A DNA stretch of 64,000 nt from Massilia sp. Bi118. GTDB taxonomy: Bacteria; Pseudomonadota; Gammaproteobacteria; Burkholderiales; Burkholderiaceae_D. Positions 47,863 to 56,021 of this stretch are shown here, piece by piece; position 1 is the first letter of the stretch, and every line of letters starts with the position of its first letter. The notes under the pieces are model-generated. The model did no database searches, had not been told where the DNA came from, and was given only the letters and a program-made list of their open reading frames with translations. The stretch spans positions 62,001 through 126,000 of the forward strand of contig NZ_CAKKMV010000004.1 of NCBI RefSeq assembly GCF_918697865.1, given 5' to 3'. Made by a program: the position numbers and the translations under genes.

Positions 47863-48669
47863 TTAAAACACGTTTTTCCACTCCCGCAAGGCCGCAAACG
47901 CCTCCACCTTTGACGCCCCGCGCTCCAGCCTCCCCGCCGCCACCAGGCTGTCCATGATCCCCGGCTCACTGGCCCGCAGGAAGGGATTGGTCGCCTTCTC
48001 AATGGCGATGTTCGAAGGAATGGTCGGCAAATTTGTTCCGCGCGCCTTGCTGTCCGCCTCGAGACGCATCTGCAGCGCCCGGTTGCCGGGCTCGACCGCT
48101 TCGGCAAAGCGCAGGTTGGACAGCGTATATTCGTGGGCGCAATAGACCAGGGTATCGTCGGGCAGGGCTGCCAGCTTGCCCAGGGAGGCCGCCATTTGCG
48201 CGGGCGTGCCCTCGAACAGGCGGCCGCAGCCGGCGCCGAACAGGGTGTCGCCGCAGAACAGCCAGTGCTCGCCCGGCGTCTCCCGCACGTAAGCGATATG
48301 CCCCAGCGTATGGCCGGGCACGTCCAGAACCGACATTTCCAGCGCCAGGCCCGGCACCTTTACCCGGTCACCTTCGCCCAGCGGGTGGGTGACCGCGGCA
48401 ATCTTGTCGTTACGCGGACCAAATACCGGAACGTTATACTCGCTGAGCAATTGAGGCACGCCACCGATATGGTCAGCGTGGTGATGGGTGAGTAGAATGG
48501 CGGTGAGGGTCAATCCATTCGCCCGTAAGGCATCGAGGATGGGCTGCCCGTCGCCCGGGTCGACCGCCGCCGCTTGGATGCCGTCGTGGATGAGCCAGAG
48601 ATAATTGTCCTTGAAGGCGGGCACGGTGAGAACGCTCAGGGTGTTGGGGCTGCTTGGCGAATTCGTCAT
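47863..48669 (-). CDS. gloB: Hydroxyacylglutathione hydrolase (glyoxalase II)
   Basis: A 268-residue metallo-beta-lactamase-fold enzyme that hydrolyses S-lactoylglutathione to lactate and glutathione. The metal site [10 protein letters not shown], the His in [29 protein letters not shown] and the C-terminal [13 protein letters not shown] are intact. The start ATG 48669 matches the family N-terminus ([13 protein letters not shown] soon after); the frame upstream is not used. It is divergent from the methyltransferase gene, an order also seen in E. coli (gloB-yafS). Confidence 0.96.
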   Translation of the reverse strand: MTNSPSSPNTLSVLTVPAFKDNYLWLIHDGIQAAAVDPGDGQPILDALRANGLTLTAILLTHHHADHIGGVPQLLSEYNVPVFGPRNDKIAAVTHPLGEGDRVKVPGLALEMSVLDVPGHTLGHIAYVRETPGEHWLFCGDTLFGAGCGRLFEGTPAQMAASLGKLAALPDDTLVYCAHEYTLSNLRFAEAVEPGNRALQMRLEADSKARGTNLPTIPSNIAIEKATNPFLRASEPGIMDSLVAAGRLERGASKVEAFAALREWKNVF

Positions 48670-48702
48670 GGGCTGAAAGATGCGTAAGCAAGAAGGGGTG
48701 GC

Positions 48703-49488
48703 ATGGATAGCGCGGTATCCGAAAAATCCATTATAGCGCTCGACCGATGGCTGCAATCCCCGGCCGGCGCCTACGTGCGCGCCTGGGAACAGGCCTGCCT
48801 GGACGAGCTGACGGCCGATATCTTCGGCTTCAACGCCGTGCAGATCGGCGTGCCGCAGATCGATGCGCTGGCCGCCAACCGCATGCCGAACAAGTGGCAG
48901 GCCGCAACCCGCACCTCGACCGCCAACGAACTGTCGATCGCCGCGGGCGGCAAGCAGATCGCGGTGGCGCTCGACTTTGCCGAGCTGCCCTTCGCATCCC
49001 AGAGCCTGGACCTGGTGGTGCTGCCGCACGTGCTGGAATTCGCCGCCGAGCCGCACCAGGTGCTGCGCGAGGTCGAGCGTGTGCTGATCCCCGAGGGGCA
49101 ATTGATCATCTGCGGCTTCAATCCGGCCAGCATGTGGGGCGTGCGCCAGGGCATGGGACGCATCACCAGCAGCGCCTACCTGCCGACCGCAGGCGAGTTC
49201 ATTTCTTTGCCCCGGTTGAAAGACTGGTTAAAATTGTTGAATCTCGGCGCCACCCGCAGCCACTTCGGCTGCTATGCGCCGCCTTTCCGCACCACCCAGT
49301 GGCTGAACCGCTTCGCCTTCGTCGAAGGGGCAGGGCAGCGCTGGTGGCCTTACCTGGGCGCCGTCTACATCGTGCATGCGATCAAGCGCGTCAAGGGCAT
49401 GAACATCATCGGACCGGCCTGGAACAAGAAGCCGGGCAAGGCGCCGAAGGCGGTGCCGGCAACCAACCGCAACGAACGCAACAAGTAG
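48703..49488 (+). CDS. YafS-like SAM-dependent methyltransferase
   Basis: A 261-residue protein with a partial class I methyltransferase fold: motif-I region around [20 protein letters not shown] is weak, while the motif-IV like [41 protein letters not shown] is clear. The tail is basic. It lies between gloB and rnhA just as yafS does in E. coli, so orthology is likely. Substrate unknown. It is followed 8 bases later by rnhA. Confidence 0.88.
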   Translation: MDSAVSEKSIIALDRWLQSPAGAYVRAWEQACLDELTADIFGFNAVQIGVPQIDALAANRMPNKWQAATRTSTANELSIAAGGKQIAVALDFAELPFASQSLDLVVLPHVLEFAAEPHQVLREVERVLIPEGQLIICGFNPASMWGVRQGMGRITSSAYLPTAGEFISLPRLKDWLKLLNLGATRSHFGCYAPPFRTTQWLNRFAFVEGAGQRWWPYLGAVYIVHAIKRVKGMNIIGPAWNKKPGKAPKAVPATNRNERNK

Positions 49489-49496
49489 AAGAGAGC

Positions 49497-49937
49497 ATGA
49501 CGACCAAAGTAGAGATTTTTACCGACGGGGCCTGCAAGGGGAATCCGGGCACCGGCGGCTGGGGCGCGCTGCTCGTGGCCGGCGAGCACGAAAAGGAAAT
49601 CTTCGGCGGGGAGCCGAACACCACCAACAACCGCATGGAGCTGCGTGCCGTGATCGAGGCGCTGACCGTGCTGAACCGTCCCTGCCATGTGGTGCTGCAC
49701 ACCGACAGCCAGTACGTGCAGAAGGGCATTTCCGAATGGATCCACGGCTGGAAGGCGCGCGGCTGGAAGACCTCGACCAAGGAGCCGGTCAAGAACGAGG
49801 ACTTGTGGAAGGCCCTCGACGCCGCGCAGCAGCAGCACGCGGTCGAATGGCGCTGGGTGCGCGGCCACAACGGCCATCCGGGCAACGAGCGCGCCGACGG
49901 TCTGGCCAACATGGGCGCGGCCTCGGTCAAGCGTTGA
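49497..49937 (+). CDS. rnhA: Ribonuclease HI
   Basis: A 146-residue enzyme that cuts the RNA strand of RNA-DNA hybrids. The four catalytic acids are seen in context: Asp in [11 protein letters not shown], Glu in [13 protein letters not shown], Asp in [11 protein letters not shown] and Asp in [10 protein letters not shown]; the basic protrusion [20 protein letters not shown] is also present. Its start is 8 bases after the methyltransferase stop, and dnaQ follows 16 bases on, in the usual rnhA-dnaQ order. Confidence 0.98.
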   Translation: MTTKVEIFTDGACKGNPGTGGWGALLVAGEHEKEIFGGEPNTTNNRMELRAVIEALTVLNRPCHVVLHTDSQYVQKGISEWIHGWKARGWKTSTKEPVKNEDLWKALDAAQQQHAVEWRWVRGHNGHPGNERADGLANMGAASVKR

Positions 49938-49953
49938 ACTGGTAGAATATTGC

Positions 49954-50661
49954 ATGCGCCAAATCGTCCTCGACACCGAAACCACCGGCCTCAACCCACG
50001 CACGGGTGACCGCGTCATCGAAATCGGCTGCGTTGAAATCTTCAACCGCAAGCTGACCGGCAATAACTTCCACCGCTACATCAATCCCGAGCGCGACTCG
50101 GACGAAGCGGCGCTGGCGGTGCACGGCCTGACCACCGAATTCCTGAGCGACAAACCGAAATTCCACGAGATTGCCCAGGAACTGCGCGAGTTCGTGCAGG
50201 ATGCGGAAGTCATCATCCATAACGCGCCCTTCGACTTGGGCTTCCTGAACCACGAGTTCGAGCGCCTGGGCCTGCCGCCTTTCGTCAGCCACTGCAGCAA
50301 CGTGATCGACACCCTGGTACATGCGAAGGAACTGCACCCGGGCAAGCGCAACTCGCTGGACGCGCTGTGCGACCGCTACGGCATCTCGAACGCCCACCGC
50401 AAGCTGCACGGCGCGCTGCTGGACTCGGAGCTGCTGGCCGACGTCTACCTGGCAATGACGCGCGGACAGAACATGCTGTCGATGGATGTCGAGATCGAAG
50501 CGGCCGGCGGCGGTGCGCTGCTGGAAGCCGTGCCCTTGGGCGAGATCATCGTCGTTTCGGCAGCCGCCGACGAGCTGGCCGAGCACGATGCCGTGCTGGC
50601 CGCCCTCGACAAAGGCGTGAAAGGGGAATGTGTTTGGAGAAAATATTCTCCTCAGGGGTGA
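49954..50661 (+). CDS. dnaQ: DNA polymerase III epsilon subunit (proofreading exonuclease)
   Basis: A 235-residue DEDDh 3'-5' exonuclease, the proofreading part of the replicase core. Exo I LDTETTGLNPRTGDRVIEIG, Exo II IIHNAPFDLGFLNHE and Exo III HGALLDSELLADVYLAM are intact; the C-terminal tail that binds the alpha subunit ends in CVWRKYSPQG. ATG 49954 is the family start. TAGAAT at 49943 could be a private -10 box. Its stop codon lies inside the promoter of the next tRNA gene. Confidence 0.98.
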   Translation: MRQIVLDTETTGLNPRTGDRVIEIGCVEIFNRKLTGNNFHRYINPERDSDEAALAVHGLTTEFLSDKPKFHEIAQELREFVQDAEVIIHNAPFDLGFLNHEFERLGLPPFVSHCSNVIDTLVHAKELHPGKRNSLDALCDRYGISNAHRKLHGALLDSELLADVYLAMTRGQNMLSMDVEIEAAGGGALLEAVPLGEIIVVSAAADELAEHDAVLAALDKGVKGECVWRKYSPQG

Positions 50662-50686
50662 CAAAACGCAAAACTCCCCCTATAAT
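50658..50686 (+). promoter_or_regulatory. Promoter of tRNA-Val
   Basis: GTGACA (50658-50663) and a perfect TATAAT (50681-50686) at 17-base spacing, a near-consensus sigma-70 promoter. The -35 box contains the dnaQ stop codon. The start point would be about 50 bases before the mature tRNA. Confidence 0.85.
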
Positions 50687-50744
50687 GCTCGTCATTGCAG
50701 CGACGCAATCGCAGCAAAAGCAGCAAGTAGAGTAGTAATAAGCA

Positions 50745-50819
50745 GGGAGGTTAGCTCAGGGGTAGAGCACTGCATTCACACTGCAGGGGTCGCAAGTTCG
50801 AAACTTGCACTTCCCACCA
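50745..50819 (+). tRNA. tRNA-Val (CAC)
   Basis: 75 bases with the CCA end encoded. Acceptor GGGAGGT pairs with ACTTCCC (one G-T), the D-loop AGCTCAGGGGTAGAGC, the anticodon stem CTGCA/TGCAG around TTCACAC with anticodon CAC, and the T arm GCAAG-TTCGAAA-CTTGC are all present. It reads GTG valine codons. In E. coli the same place after dnaQ holds aspV. Confidence 0.96.
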
Positions 50820-50830
50820 GGATTCATCGA

Positions 50831-50860
50831 AAAAGCCAGCAGATTTGCTGGCTTTTTTGT
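50831..50860 (+). terminator. Rho-independent terminator of tRNA-Val
   Basis: An 11-pair stem (AAAAGCCAGCA / TGCTGGCTTTT) with a GATT loop and a T run, 12 bases after the tRNA end. Confidence 0.92.
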
Positions 50861-50950
50861 TTTTGCGCTCGCCGGTTGCGGCCCGGACTCTGCGTGTATG
50901 TGGGTGCGCTAACGTTGGACCGCCGGACGATCCGGTATCGTTCGAGCATC

Positions 50951-52012
50951 ATGAAACCGAAAGCGCATCGGACGCAGGTCGCCGACTCCCAGCTCGAACT
51001 GCCGCTCGGCCGGTCCGGCGGGGCGCATGACCTGGCCTATTACATCGGCATCTGCAAGATCTATGCGGCCTACCACAAGCACTGGCCGACGCTGGACGCG
51101 AGCCGCGAGGAATTCCGCGCGGCGCGGGTGAAGGATGTCGATGGCCAGCGCATCCAGCGCGAGCTGCGCTATCCGGCGCCGGAACTCGAGGCCGATCCCG
51201 AATACCAGGCCCTGCGCGAGCGCTGCCTGCTGGACGGCATGCGCGAGGGCGTGAGCCTGGAAGCGCTGGATCCGCGCTATCGCACCGTCCTGTCCGAGAG
51301 CGGTATCGCCGGCCTGTTCGCGTCCATCGCGCTGCCGGTGAGGGCGGGACCGGATGCGGTGCGCTATGCGACCGGCCTGCCGGCGCATGCCCTTGAAGAG
51401 CTGACACTGCGTGTCGGGCAGGGCATCGCCATGCGCGCGCTCGCGGACGCCGGCGTCGATCCGCAGGACCCGCGTGTGCTCGCGCGCAGTTTCTCGGTGC
51501 GGGTACATGCCAACGACGAGCTGAAAAGCGTCATCGACCGCATCGGCATCCACCGTCCCTCGCTCGACGCGCGCCTGGCTGACCATTACCTGCTGGACGC
51601 CGGTGAGGATGGCCGCCTCACCGTCCGCTACCAGCTGCTGGCCGGCGGGCGCTACGCCGGCCGCTTCGAGGTCGGACAGCTGTGCGCGAAGCTCGCATCG
51701 GTCTACGCGCTCGACCCCGAACTGGCGCAGCTGCGCGGCGCCGAGGCCCTTGAGATGCCGGCCGTACCCGCCATCCCGGCCGCACCTGCCCCCGGCAGTA
51801 TCGGGGAGCTGCGCGAGCAGCTGGCCATGCTTCGGGCGGACGGCCAGAGCCTGGTGCTGCCGATCCAGGCCCTGAGCCGCTCTGCCGACATCCGGCACCT
51901 GCTGGAGGAGGCTGGCGGCGATTACCGCGCGGCCGCACAGCGCTTCGACTTCGAGGCGGACATCGATCCCGCAGCCGTGGTCGCGCAACTGCTCAGGAAC
52001 GGCGCGCTTTAG
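50951..52012 (+). CDS. Protein of unknown function (353 residues)
   Basis: I do not recognise a family. The start ATG 50951 is the first after the tRNA terminator; the ribosome site is weak. Seen: no signal peptide or membrane helix; an N-terminal region with LAYYIGICKIYAAYHKHWP; several acid/Arg-rich helices; a middle block with SFSVRVHANDELKSVIDRIGIHRPSLDARLADHYLL; a Pro/Ala-rich joint (VPAIPAAPAPG); and a helical C-terminus. Its codon use fits real coding sequence and it stays open for over 1 kb. The last 20 bases overlap sbcB, which converges on it. A link with DNA repair is only suggested by position. Confidence 0.7.
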   Translation: MKPKAHRTQVADSQLELPLGRSGGAHDLAYYIGICKIYAAYHKHWPTLDASREEFRAARVKDVDGQRIQRELRYPAPELEADPEYQALRERCLLDGMREGVSLEALDPRYRTVLSESGIAGLFASIALPVRAGPDAVRYATGLPAHALEELTLRVGQGIAMRALADAGVDPQDPRVLARSFSVRVHANDELKSVIDRIGIHRPSLDARLADHYLLDAGEDGRLTVRYQLLAGGRYAGRFEVGQLCAKLASVYALDPELAQLRGAEALEMPAVPAIPAAPAPGSIGELREQLAMLRADGQSLVLPIQALSRSADIRHLLEEAGGDYRAAAQRFDFEADIDPAAVVAQLLRNGAL

Positions 52013-53579
52013 CCCGGCGCTTGCCCGGCGTGACGTCGGCGCCGCCAAAAAGGTCGGGCTGGACCGGCGCCGGCGCCGGTACGGGTGTCTGCACCGGCTC
52101 GGGCTCGGGCGGCGGCACGGTCCCGAAAGGATCGATCACCGCGGCCACGCCGTTCGTGTAGGCCAGCACATCGTCGAGCACCTGCTGCCTGGCCGGGTCG
52201 GCCGGCGTGCCTGGCGCTGCGAGCGTTTGCCGGCAGCGGGACACTGCCTCGCGCACCATGGCTACCGTGCGGCTGCCCCCGGCGCCTTCGATCAGCTTGC
52301 GGAAGCGATGTTCCTCCCACTTGTCTTCCTCGCGCTGCGTGAGGGTGCCCGGATAGTGGCGGGCCTTGTAGCGCAGGAACAGCTCGTCGAGCCTCGGATC
52401 GAGGAAGCCCGGCTTGAGTCCCGCAAAGGTGGCAGGGTCCATGCTCCGCAACTGGTCGAGCAGGCGCCGGTCGGCATTGCCGACGAAGCCGGCGTAGAGC
52501 GCTTCCTCGACGTCGGATTCGGCCGGCTCGCGGGCAAACACGACCTGCAGCAGCCGCGCGAGGTCGACGGTCTCCATGACGCCCCGCATGACCGGTACAT
52601 TGGCCAGCGCCGCGCCAAGGTCGATCTCCAGTTCGGCGGCCCGTTCACGCGACAGTACGCCAGGGTTTTTGAAAACCACAGGCGATTTGTTCGCGGCGAT
52701 GCAGCGGATCGGCATCGGCTCGAAATCGTCGGGCCGTTCCTCCGGCCTGGTGAAGAGCCGCCTGCGCATGGTTTCGGCATCGATGTCCAGCAGCTGGCGC
52801 GGATCCTTGGCCAGGTCCCAGGCGATGACTTCGTTGCGGTTGGTCGGGTGCGGGGCCAGCGGCATCATGATGCGGATGCCTGCCGCCTTCGCGCTGCCGC
52901 GGCCCACGTGGATAAAGGGGCTGTGCGAGGCCACGTCCATTTCCTGCAGCGCGAGGTTCTTGTCCAGCATCGAGAAGCAGTGCGCAAAGAGCTGGGGCTG
53001 GCGCTCGCGGATGCGCCGCGCCAAAGCCACCGTGGCCAGCACGTCGGACATGGCGTCGTGCGCCGTATCGTGGGGCAAGCCGTTCGCCGCACTGATGCGC
53101 TCCAGCGCGAACGAGACCTTGCCCCTTTCATCGCCTGGCCACTCCAGGGTTTCGGGGCGCAGCGTATAGGTGGCGCGCACGAGGCCGAGCAGATCCCAGC
53201 GCCCGCAGCCATCCTTCCATTCGCGGGCATACGGATCGATGAGGTTACGCCAGAACATGAAGCGTGTGACTTCCTCGTCGAAGGCGATCGAGTTGTAGCC
53301 GAAGGCAATCGTCCCCGGCGCAGCGAGCTCGCGATGGACCGCGTGGACAAACTGCAGCTCCGGCAATCCCAGCGCCTGGCAGCGCTGGGGCGTGATCCCG
53401 GTGACCAGGCAGGCCTGCGGATCGGGCAGGTGATCGGGCGCCGGCTGGCAATACAGCGTGGCCGGCCTGCCGATGACGTTCAGGTCCATGTCCAGGCGCA
53501 GGCACGCGAACTGGACGGGGCGGTCGCGGACCGGGTCCAGGCCGGTGGTCTCATAGTCGTAGGCCAGCAGACTGTTCAT
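51993..53579 (-). CDS. sbcB: Exodeoxyribonuclease I
   Basis: A 528-residue 3'-5' single-strand DNA exonuclease that works in recombination and mismatch repair. ATG 53579 gives the family start (LLAYDYETTGLDPVRDRPVQFA with Exo I acids). FGYNSIAFDEEVTRFMFWRN, the His/Asp of AHDAMSDVLATVALA and the SH3-like and helical C-terminal parts (ALYAGFVGNADRRLLDQLR, LDELFLRYKARHYPG) are present. A Pro-rich tail with QPDLFGGADV extends beyond the E. coli enzyme (475 residues). It converges on the unknown gene with a 20-base overlap. Confidence 0.95.
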   Translation of the reverse strand: MNSLLAYDYETTGLDPVRDRPVQFACLRLDMDLNVIGRPATLYCQPAPDHLPDPQACLVTGITPQRCQALGLPELQFVHAVHRELAAPGTIAFGYNSIAFDEEVTRFMFWRNLIDPYAREWKDGCGRWDLLGLVRATYTLRPETLEWPGDERGKVSFALERISAANGLPHDTAHDAMSDVLATVALARRIRERQPQLFAHCFSMLDKNLALQEMDVASHSPFIHVGRGSAKAAGIRIMMPLAPHPTNRNEVIAWDLAKDPRQLLDIDAETMRRRLFTRPEERPDDFEPMPIRCIAANKSPVVFKNPGVLSRERAAELEIDLGAALANVPVMRGVMETVDLARLLQVVFAREPAESDVEEALYAGFVGNADRRLLDQLRSMDPATFAGLKPGFLDPRLDELFLRYKARHYPGTLTQREEDKWEEHRFRKLIEGAGGSRTVAMVREAVSRCRQTLAAPGTPADPARQQVLDDVLAYTNGVAAVIDPFGTVPPPEPEPVQTPVPAPAPVQPDLFGGADVTPGKRRAKARRS

Positions 53580-53733
53580 GGTGGCTTGGCAGGGCGAGGC
53601 ACGCCGTCTCGATGATCTTGTCCGAAGAATAACGGTAACGGCGGCTGCGCGGCGCACATGAGCCCATCGATCGGGAACTAATCGGCAGGGCACGCTGCCT
53701 ATGCTTTATGCATAGTCTGCAGGAGAGCTTGCG

Positions 53734-54900
53734 ATGCCCAAAGTCAGCTTGCTGCACGAGTCCAGGCTACAGAGCGATCACTACGCTTCGACGATCATGT
53801 GGCTGCTGCGCGGCCTGGCCGGACTGGCGGTCGCGGCGGGGCATCTGCGGGCGCGGGTCTATCCCGGCTTCGGCAGCGTGGCGGAGCCGACCCCGGCCTT
53901 CCAGGTGTTCGCTTTCCTGACCGGCTTCGCCCACCTGGCGATCGTCGTGTTCTTCGTCCTCAGCGGCTGGCTGGCCGGCGGCGGCATGCTGGACCGCTAC
54001 GGCCACCCGGGCGCGCTGCGGGAGTATGCGATCGAGCGCCTGACGCGGCTATGGATCGTGCTGATACCGGCTTTTGCCGCGATGCTGCTGTTCGCAGCGT
54101 ACGCCGGCTGGGTCGATGCATCCTCGGCCGATTTTGGCGGCAGCGGCGAGTATTCCGCGGGCGCCTTCATCGGCAACCTGCTGGGCCTGCAGACCCTGGC
54201 CGTGCCCCGGTTTGGCGGCGACTACCCCTTGTGGACCCTGGCCAACGGGACCTGGTATTACCTGCTGTTCCCGCTGCTGCTGACGGTGTTCCGGGCGCGT
54301 GCAGTGCCGGCCCGCGTCGGCGCGGTGCTGGCGGTACTTGCCATCGCCCAGGTTCTGAACGAGGTCATGCTGCTGTACTTCCTGGTCTGGCTGCTCGGGG
54401 CGGCGTTCTCGCGCGTGCCGATGGACGCGGGCCCGCTGGCGCGCAGGCTGTTCCTGATGCTCTTCCTGGCGCTGGCGGTCTATTACCGTATGGCCGGCGG
54501 CAACAACCACATGAGCACCGGCACCATCGTCCAGGACCTCGCCTTCGGCACGTCGCTCGCCCTGTTCCTGTGCAGCATGCGCTACCGTCCCGCCAGGCCG
54601 TCGCCCATGCGCGAGCGCGCCGTGGCCGCCGGGCGCTTCTTCGCCGGCTTTTCCTTCACGCTCTACGTGATCCACGTGCCGCTGATCGACGCGATGCTGT
54701 ATTTTTTCGGACTGCATCGTTTGTCGCCGGCGCAGCCTTTGCACTACCTGGTCTTCGCGGCGATGCTTGCCGGGATCGTGGCGCTGGCCTGGCTGTTTCA
54801 TCTACCCTTCGAGGCGAACACGTATCGCCTGCGTGAATGGGTGAAAGGACGCCTGGCGGCGGACGGGGCGAGCCCCGTGCGCCGGACTGAGCCCTTGTAA
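53734..54900 (+). CDS. Acyltransferase-3 family membrane protein
   Basis: A 388-residue integral membrane protein with about ten helices. The acyltransferase-3 signs are an early Arg-and-His pair (LRGLAGLAVAAGHLRARVY), VVFFVLSGWLAGGGML, an ANGTWYYLLFPLLL block and the late FSFTLYVIHVPLIDAMLYF. Such enzymes move acetyl or other acyl groups to sugars of lipopolysaccharide, peptidoglycan or exopolysaccharide. No glycan gene cluster is adjacent, so the acceptor is unknown. It is divergent from sbcB with a 154-base gap holding no clear site. Confidence 0.9.
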   Translation: MPKVSLLHESRLQSDHYASTIMWLLRGLAGLAVAAGHLRARVYPGFGSVAEPTPAFQVFAFLTGFAHLAIVVFFVLSGWLAGGGMLDRYGHPGALREYAIERLTRLWIVLIPAFAAMLLFAAYAGWVDASSADFGGSGEYSAGAFIGNLLGLQTLAVPRFGGDYPLWTLANGTWYYLLFPLLLTVFRARAVPARVGAVLAVLAIAQVLNEVMLLYFLVWLLGAAFSRVPMDAGPLARRLFLMLFLALAVYYRMAGGNNHMSTGTIVQDLAFGTSLALFLCSMRYRPARPSPMRERAVAAGRFFAGFSFTLYVIHVPLIDAMLYFFGLHRLSPAQPLHYLVFAAMLAGIVALAWLFHLPFEANTYRLREWVKGRLAADGASPVRRTEPL

Positions 54901-54964
54901 TTCTTTCTTGGCAGCCTTATATGCAGAGCGTGTTCGATTTCCATTCATCACGCTCGCCACCGCC

Positions 54965-55990
54965 ATGACCCAGTCCAGCTTCGCCTCGCCCCTGCCAGCC
55001 TTCCCGCAATCGCCGCAGTTCCGCGATGCGAAGTTCCGCAACCCCGTCCCCATGCGCAAGCACAGCTTCGGGGAGACAGCGCGCCTGTGGTGGGCCTTCA
55101 TGTTCAACAAGCCGGCCGGCACCGTGCCGCGCCAGCCGGTGCCGGTGCGTGTGCTCACGCGCGAAGCCCTGCTGGCGGCGCCGGACAACACCTTGTACCG
55201 GCTCGGCCATTCGACCATGCTGTTCAAGCTGGACGGCGAGTTCTACCTGACCGACCCGGTGTTTTCCGAACGCGCCTCGCCGGTGCAATGGGCCGGGCCG
55301 GCGCGCTTCCACCGGCCGCCGATCGGCATCGAGGACCTGCCGCCGATCAAGGCCGTGATCCTCTCGCACGACCACTACGACCACCTGGACCGTGCCGCCG
55401 TGCTGGCGCTGGCGCCGAAGACGGTGCTGTTCCTGACGCCGCTGGGCGTGGGCAACCGCCTGCTCGACTGGGGCATCGCCGCGGACAAGGTGCGCCAGTT
55501 CGACTGGTGGCAGGGGACGGAGGTGGACGGCGTGCGCTTCGTGGCGACGCCGGCCCAGCATTTTTCGGGCCGCAGCCTGAACGACGGCAATGCCACGCTG
55601 TGGGCATCGTGGGTGATCCTGCACCGCGAGCTGCGCCTGTTCTTCAGCGGCGACACCGGCTACTTTTCAGGCTTCAAGGAAATCGGCGCCAAGTACGGCC
55701 CCTTCGACCTCGCCTTGCTGGAGACCGGCGCCTACGACCAGCGCTGGCCGGACGTGCACATGCAGCCGGAACAGACCCTGCAGGCCTTCCTCGACCTGAA
55801 AGGAAAATGGCTGCTGCCCGTGCATAACGGTACCTTCGACCTCGGCCTGCACCGCTGGCAGGACCCGTTCGAACGGATCGCGGCGCTGGCGCAAGCGGAG
55901 GGCGTGGCGCTGGCGACGCCGGAAATGGGCGAGGCAATCGACCTGCTGCAGCCGCATACCGGGCGCGCCTGGTGGCGGGACCTGGCGTAG
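54965..55990 (+). CDS. MBL-fold metallo-hydrolase (UlaG / NAPE-PLD-like)
   Basis: A 341-residue protein. The start ATG 54965 (MTQSSFASPLPAFP) is preferred over an upstream in-frame start at 54908. The lead RNPVPMRKHSFGETARLWWAFMFNKPAGTVP is typical of the phospholipase-D-like MBL branch; then LYRLGHSTMLFKLDGEFYLTDPVFSERASPVQWAG, the metal site LSHDHYDHLD, the TPAQHFSGRSLNDGNATLW block and SGDTGYFSGFKEIG. Relatives cleave N-acyl-phosphatidylethanolamine or related phosphodiesters; this is inference here. It starts 64 bases after the acyltransferase. Confidence 0.9.
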   Translation: MTQSSFASPLPAFPQSPQFRDAKFRNPVPMRKHSFGETARLWWAFMFNKPAGTVPRQPVPVRVLTREALLAAPDNTLYRLGHSTMLFKLDGEFYLTDPVFSERASPVQWAGPARFHRPPIGIEDLPPIKAVILSHDHYDHLDRAAVLALAPKTVLFLTPLGVGNRLLDWGIAADKVRQFDWWQGTEVDGVRFVATPAQHFSGRSLNDGNATLWASWVILHRELRLFFSGDTGYFSGFKEIGAKYGPFDLALLETGAYDQRWPDVHMQPEQTLQAFLDLKGKWLLPVHNGTFDLGLHRWQDPFERIAALAQAEGVALATPEMGEAIDLLQPHTGRAWWRDLA

Positions 55991-56021
55991 GCGCGCAGCT
56001 GAAGTCCGACAGGCGCCTGCG

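Noticed and set aside
48747..49496. N-terminal extension of the rnhA frame inside the methyltransferase gene
   Set aside because: The product is Arg/Gly/Ala-rich without features; the RNase HI fold begins exactly at the ATG 49497.
50923..50935. Palindrome CCGGA-CGA-TCCGG before the unknown gene as an operator
   Set aside because: Only 5 bp per arm in GC-rich sequence, where such matches arise by chance.
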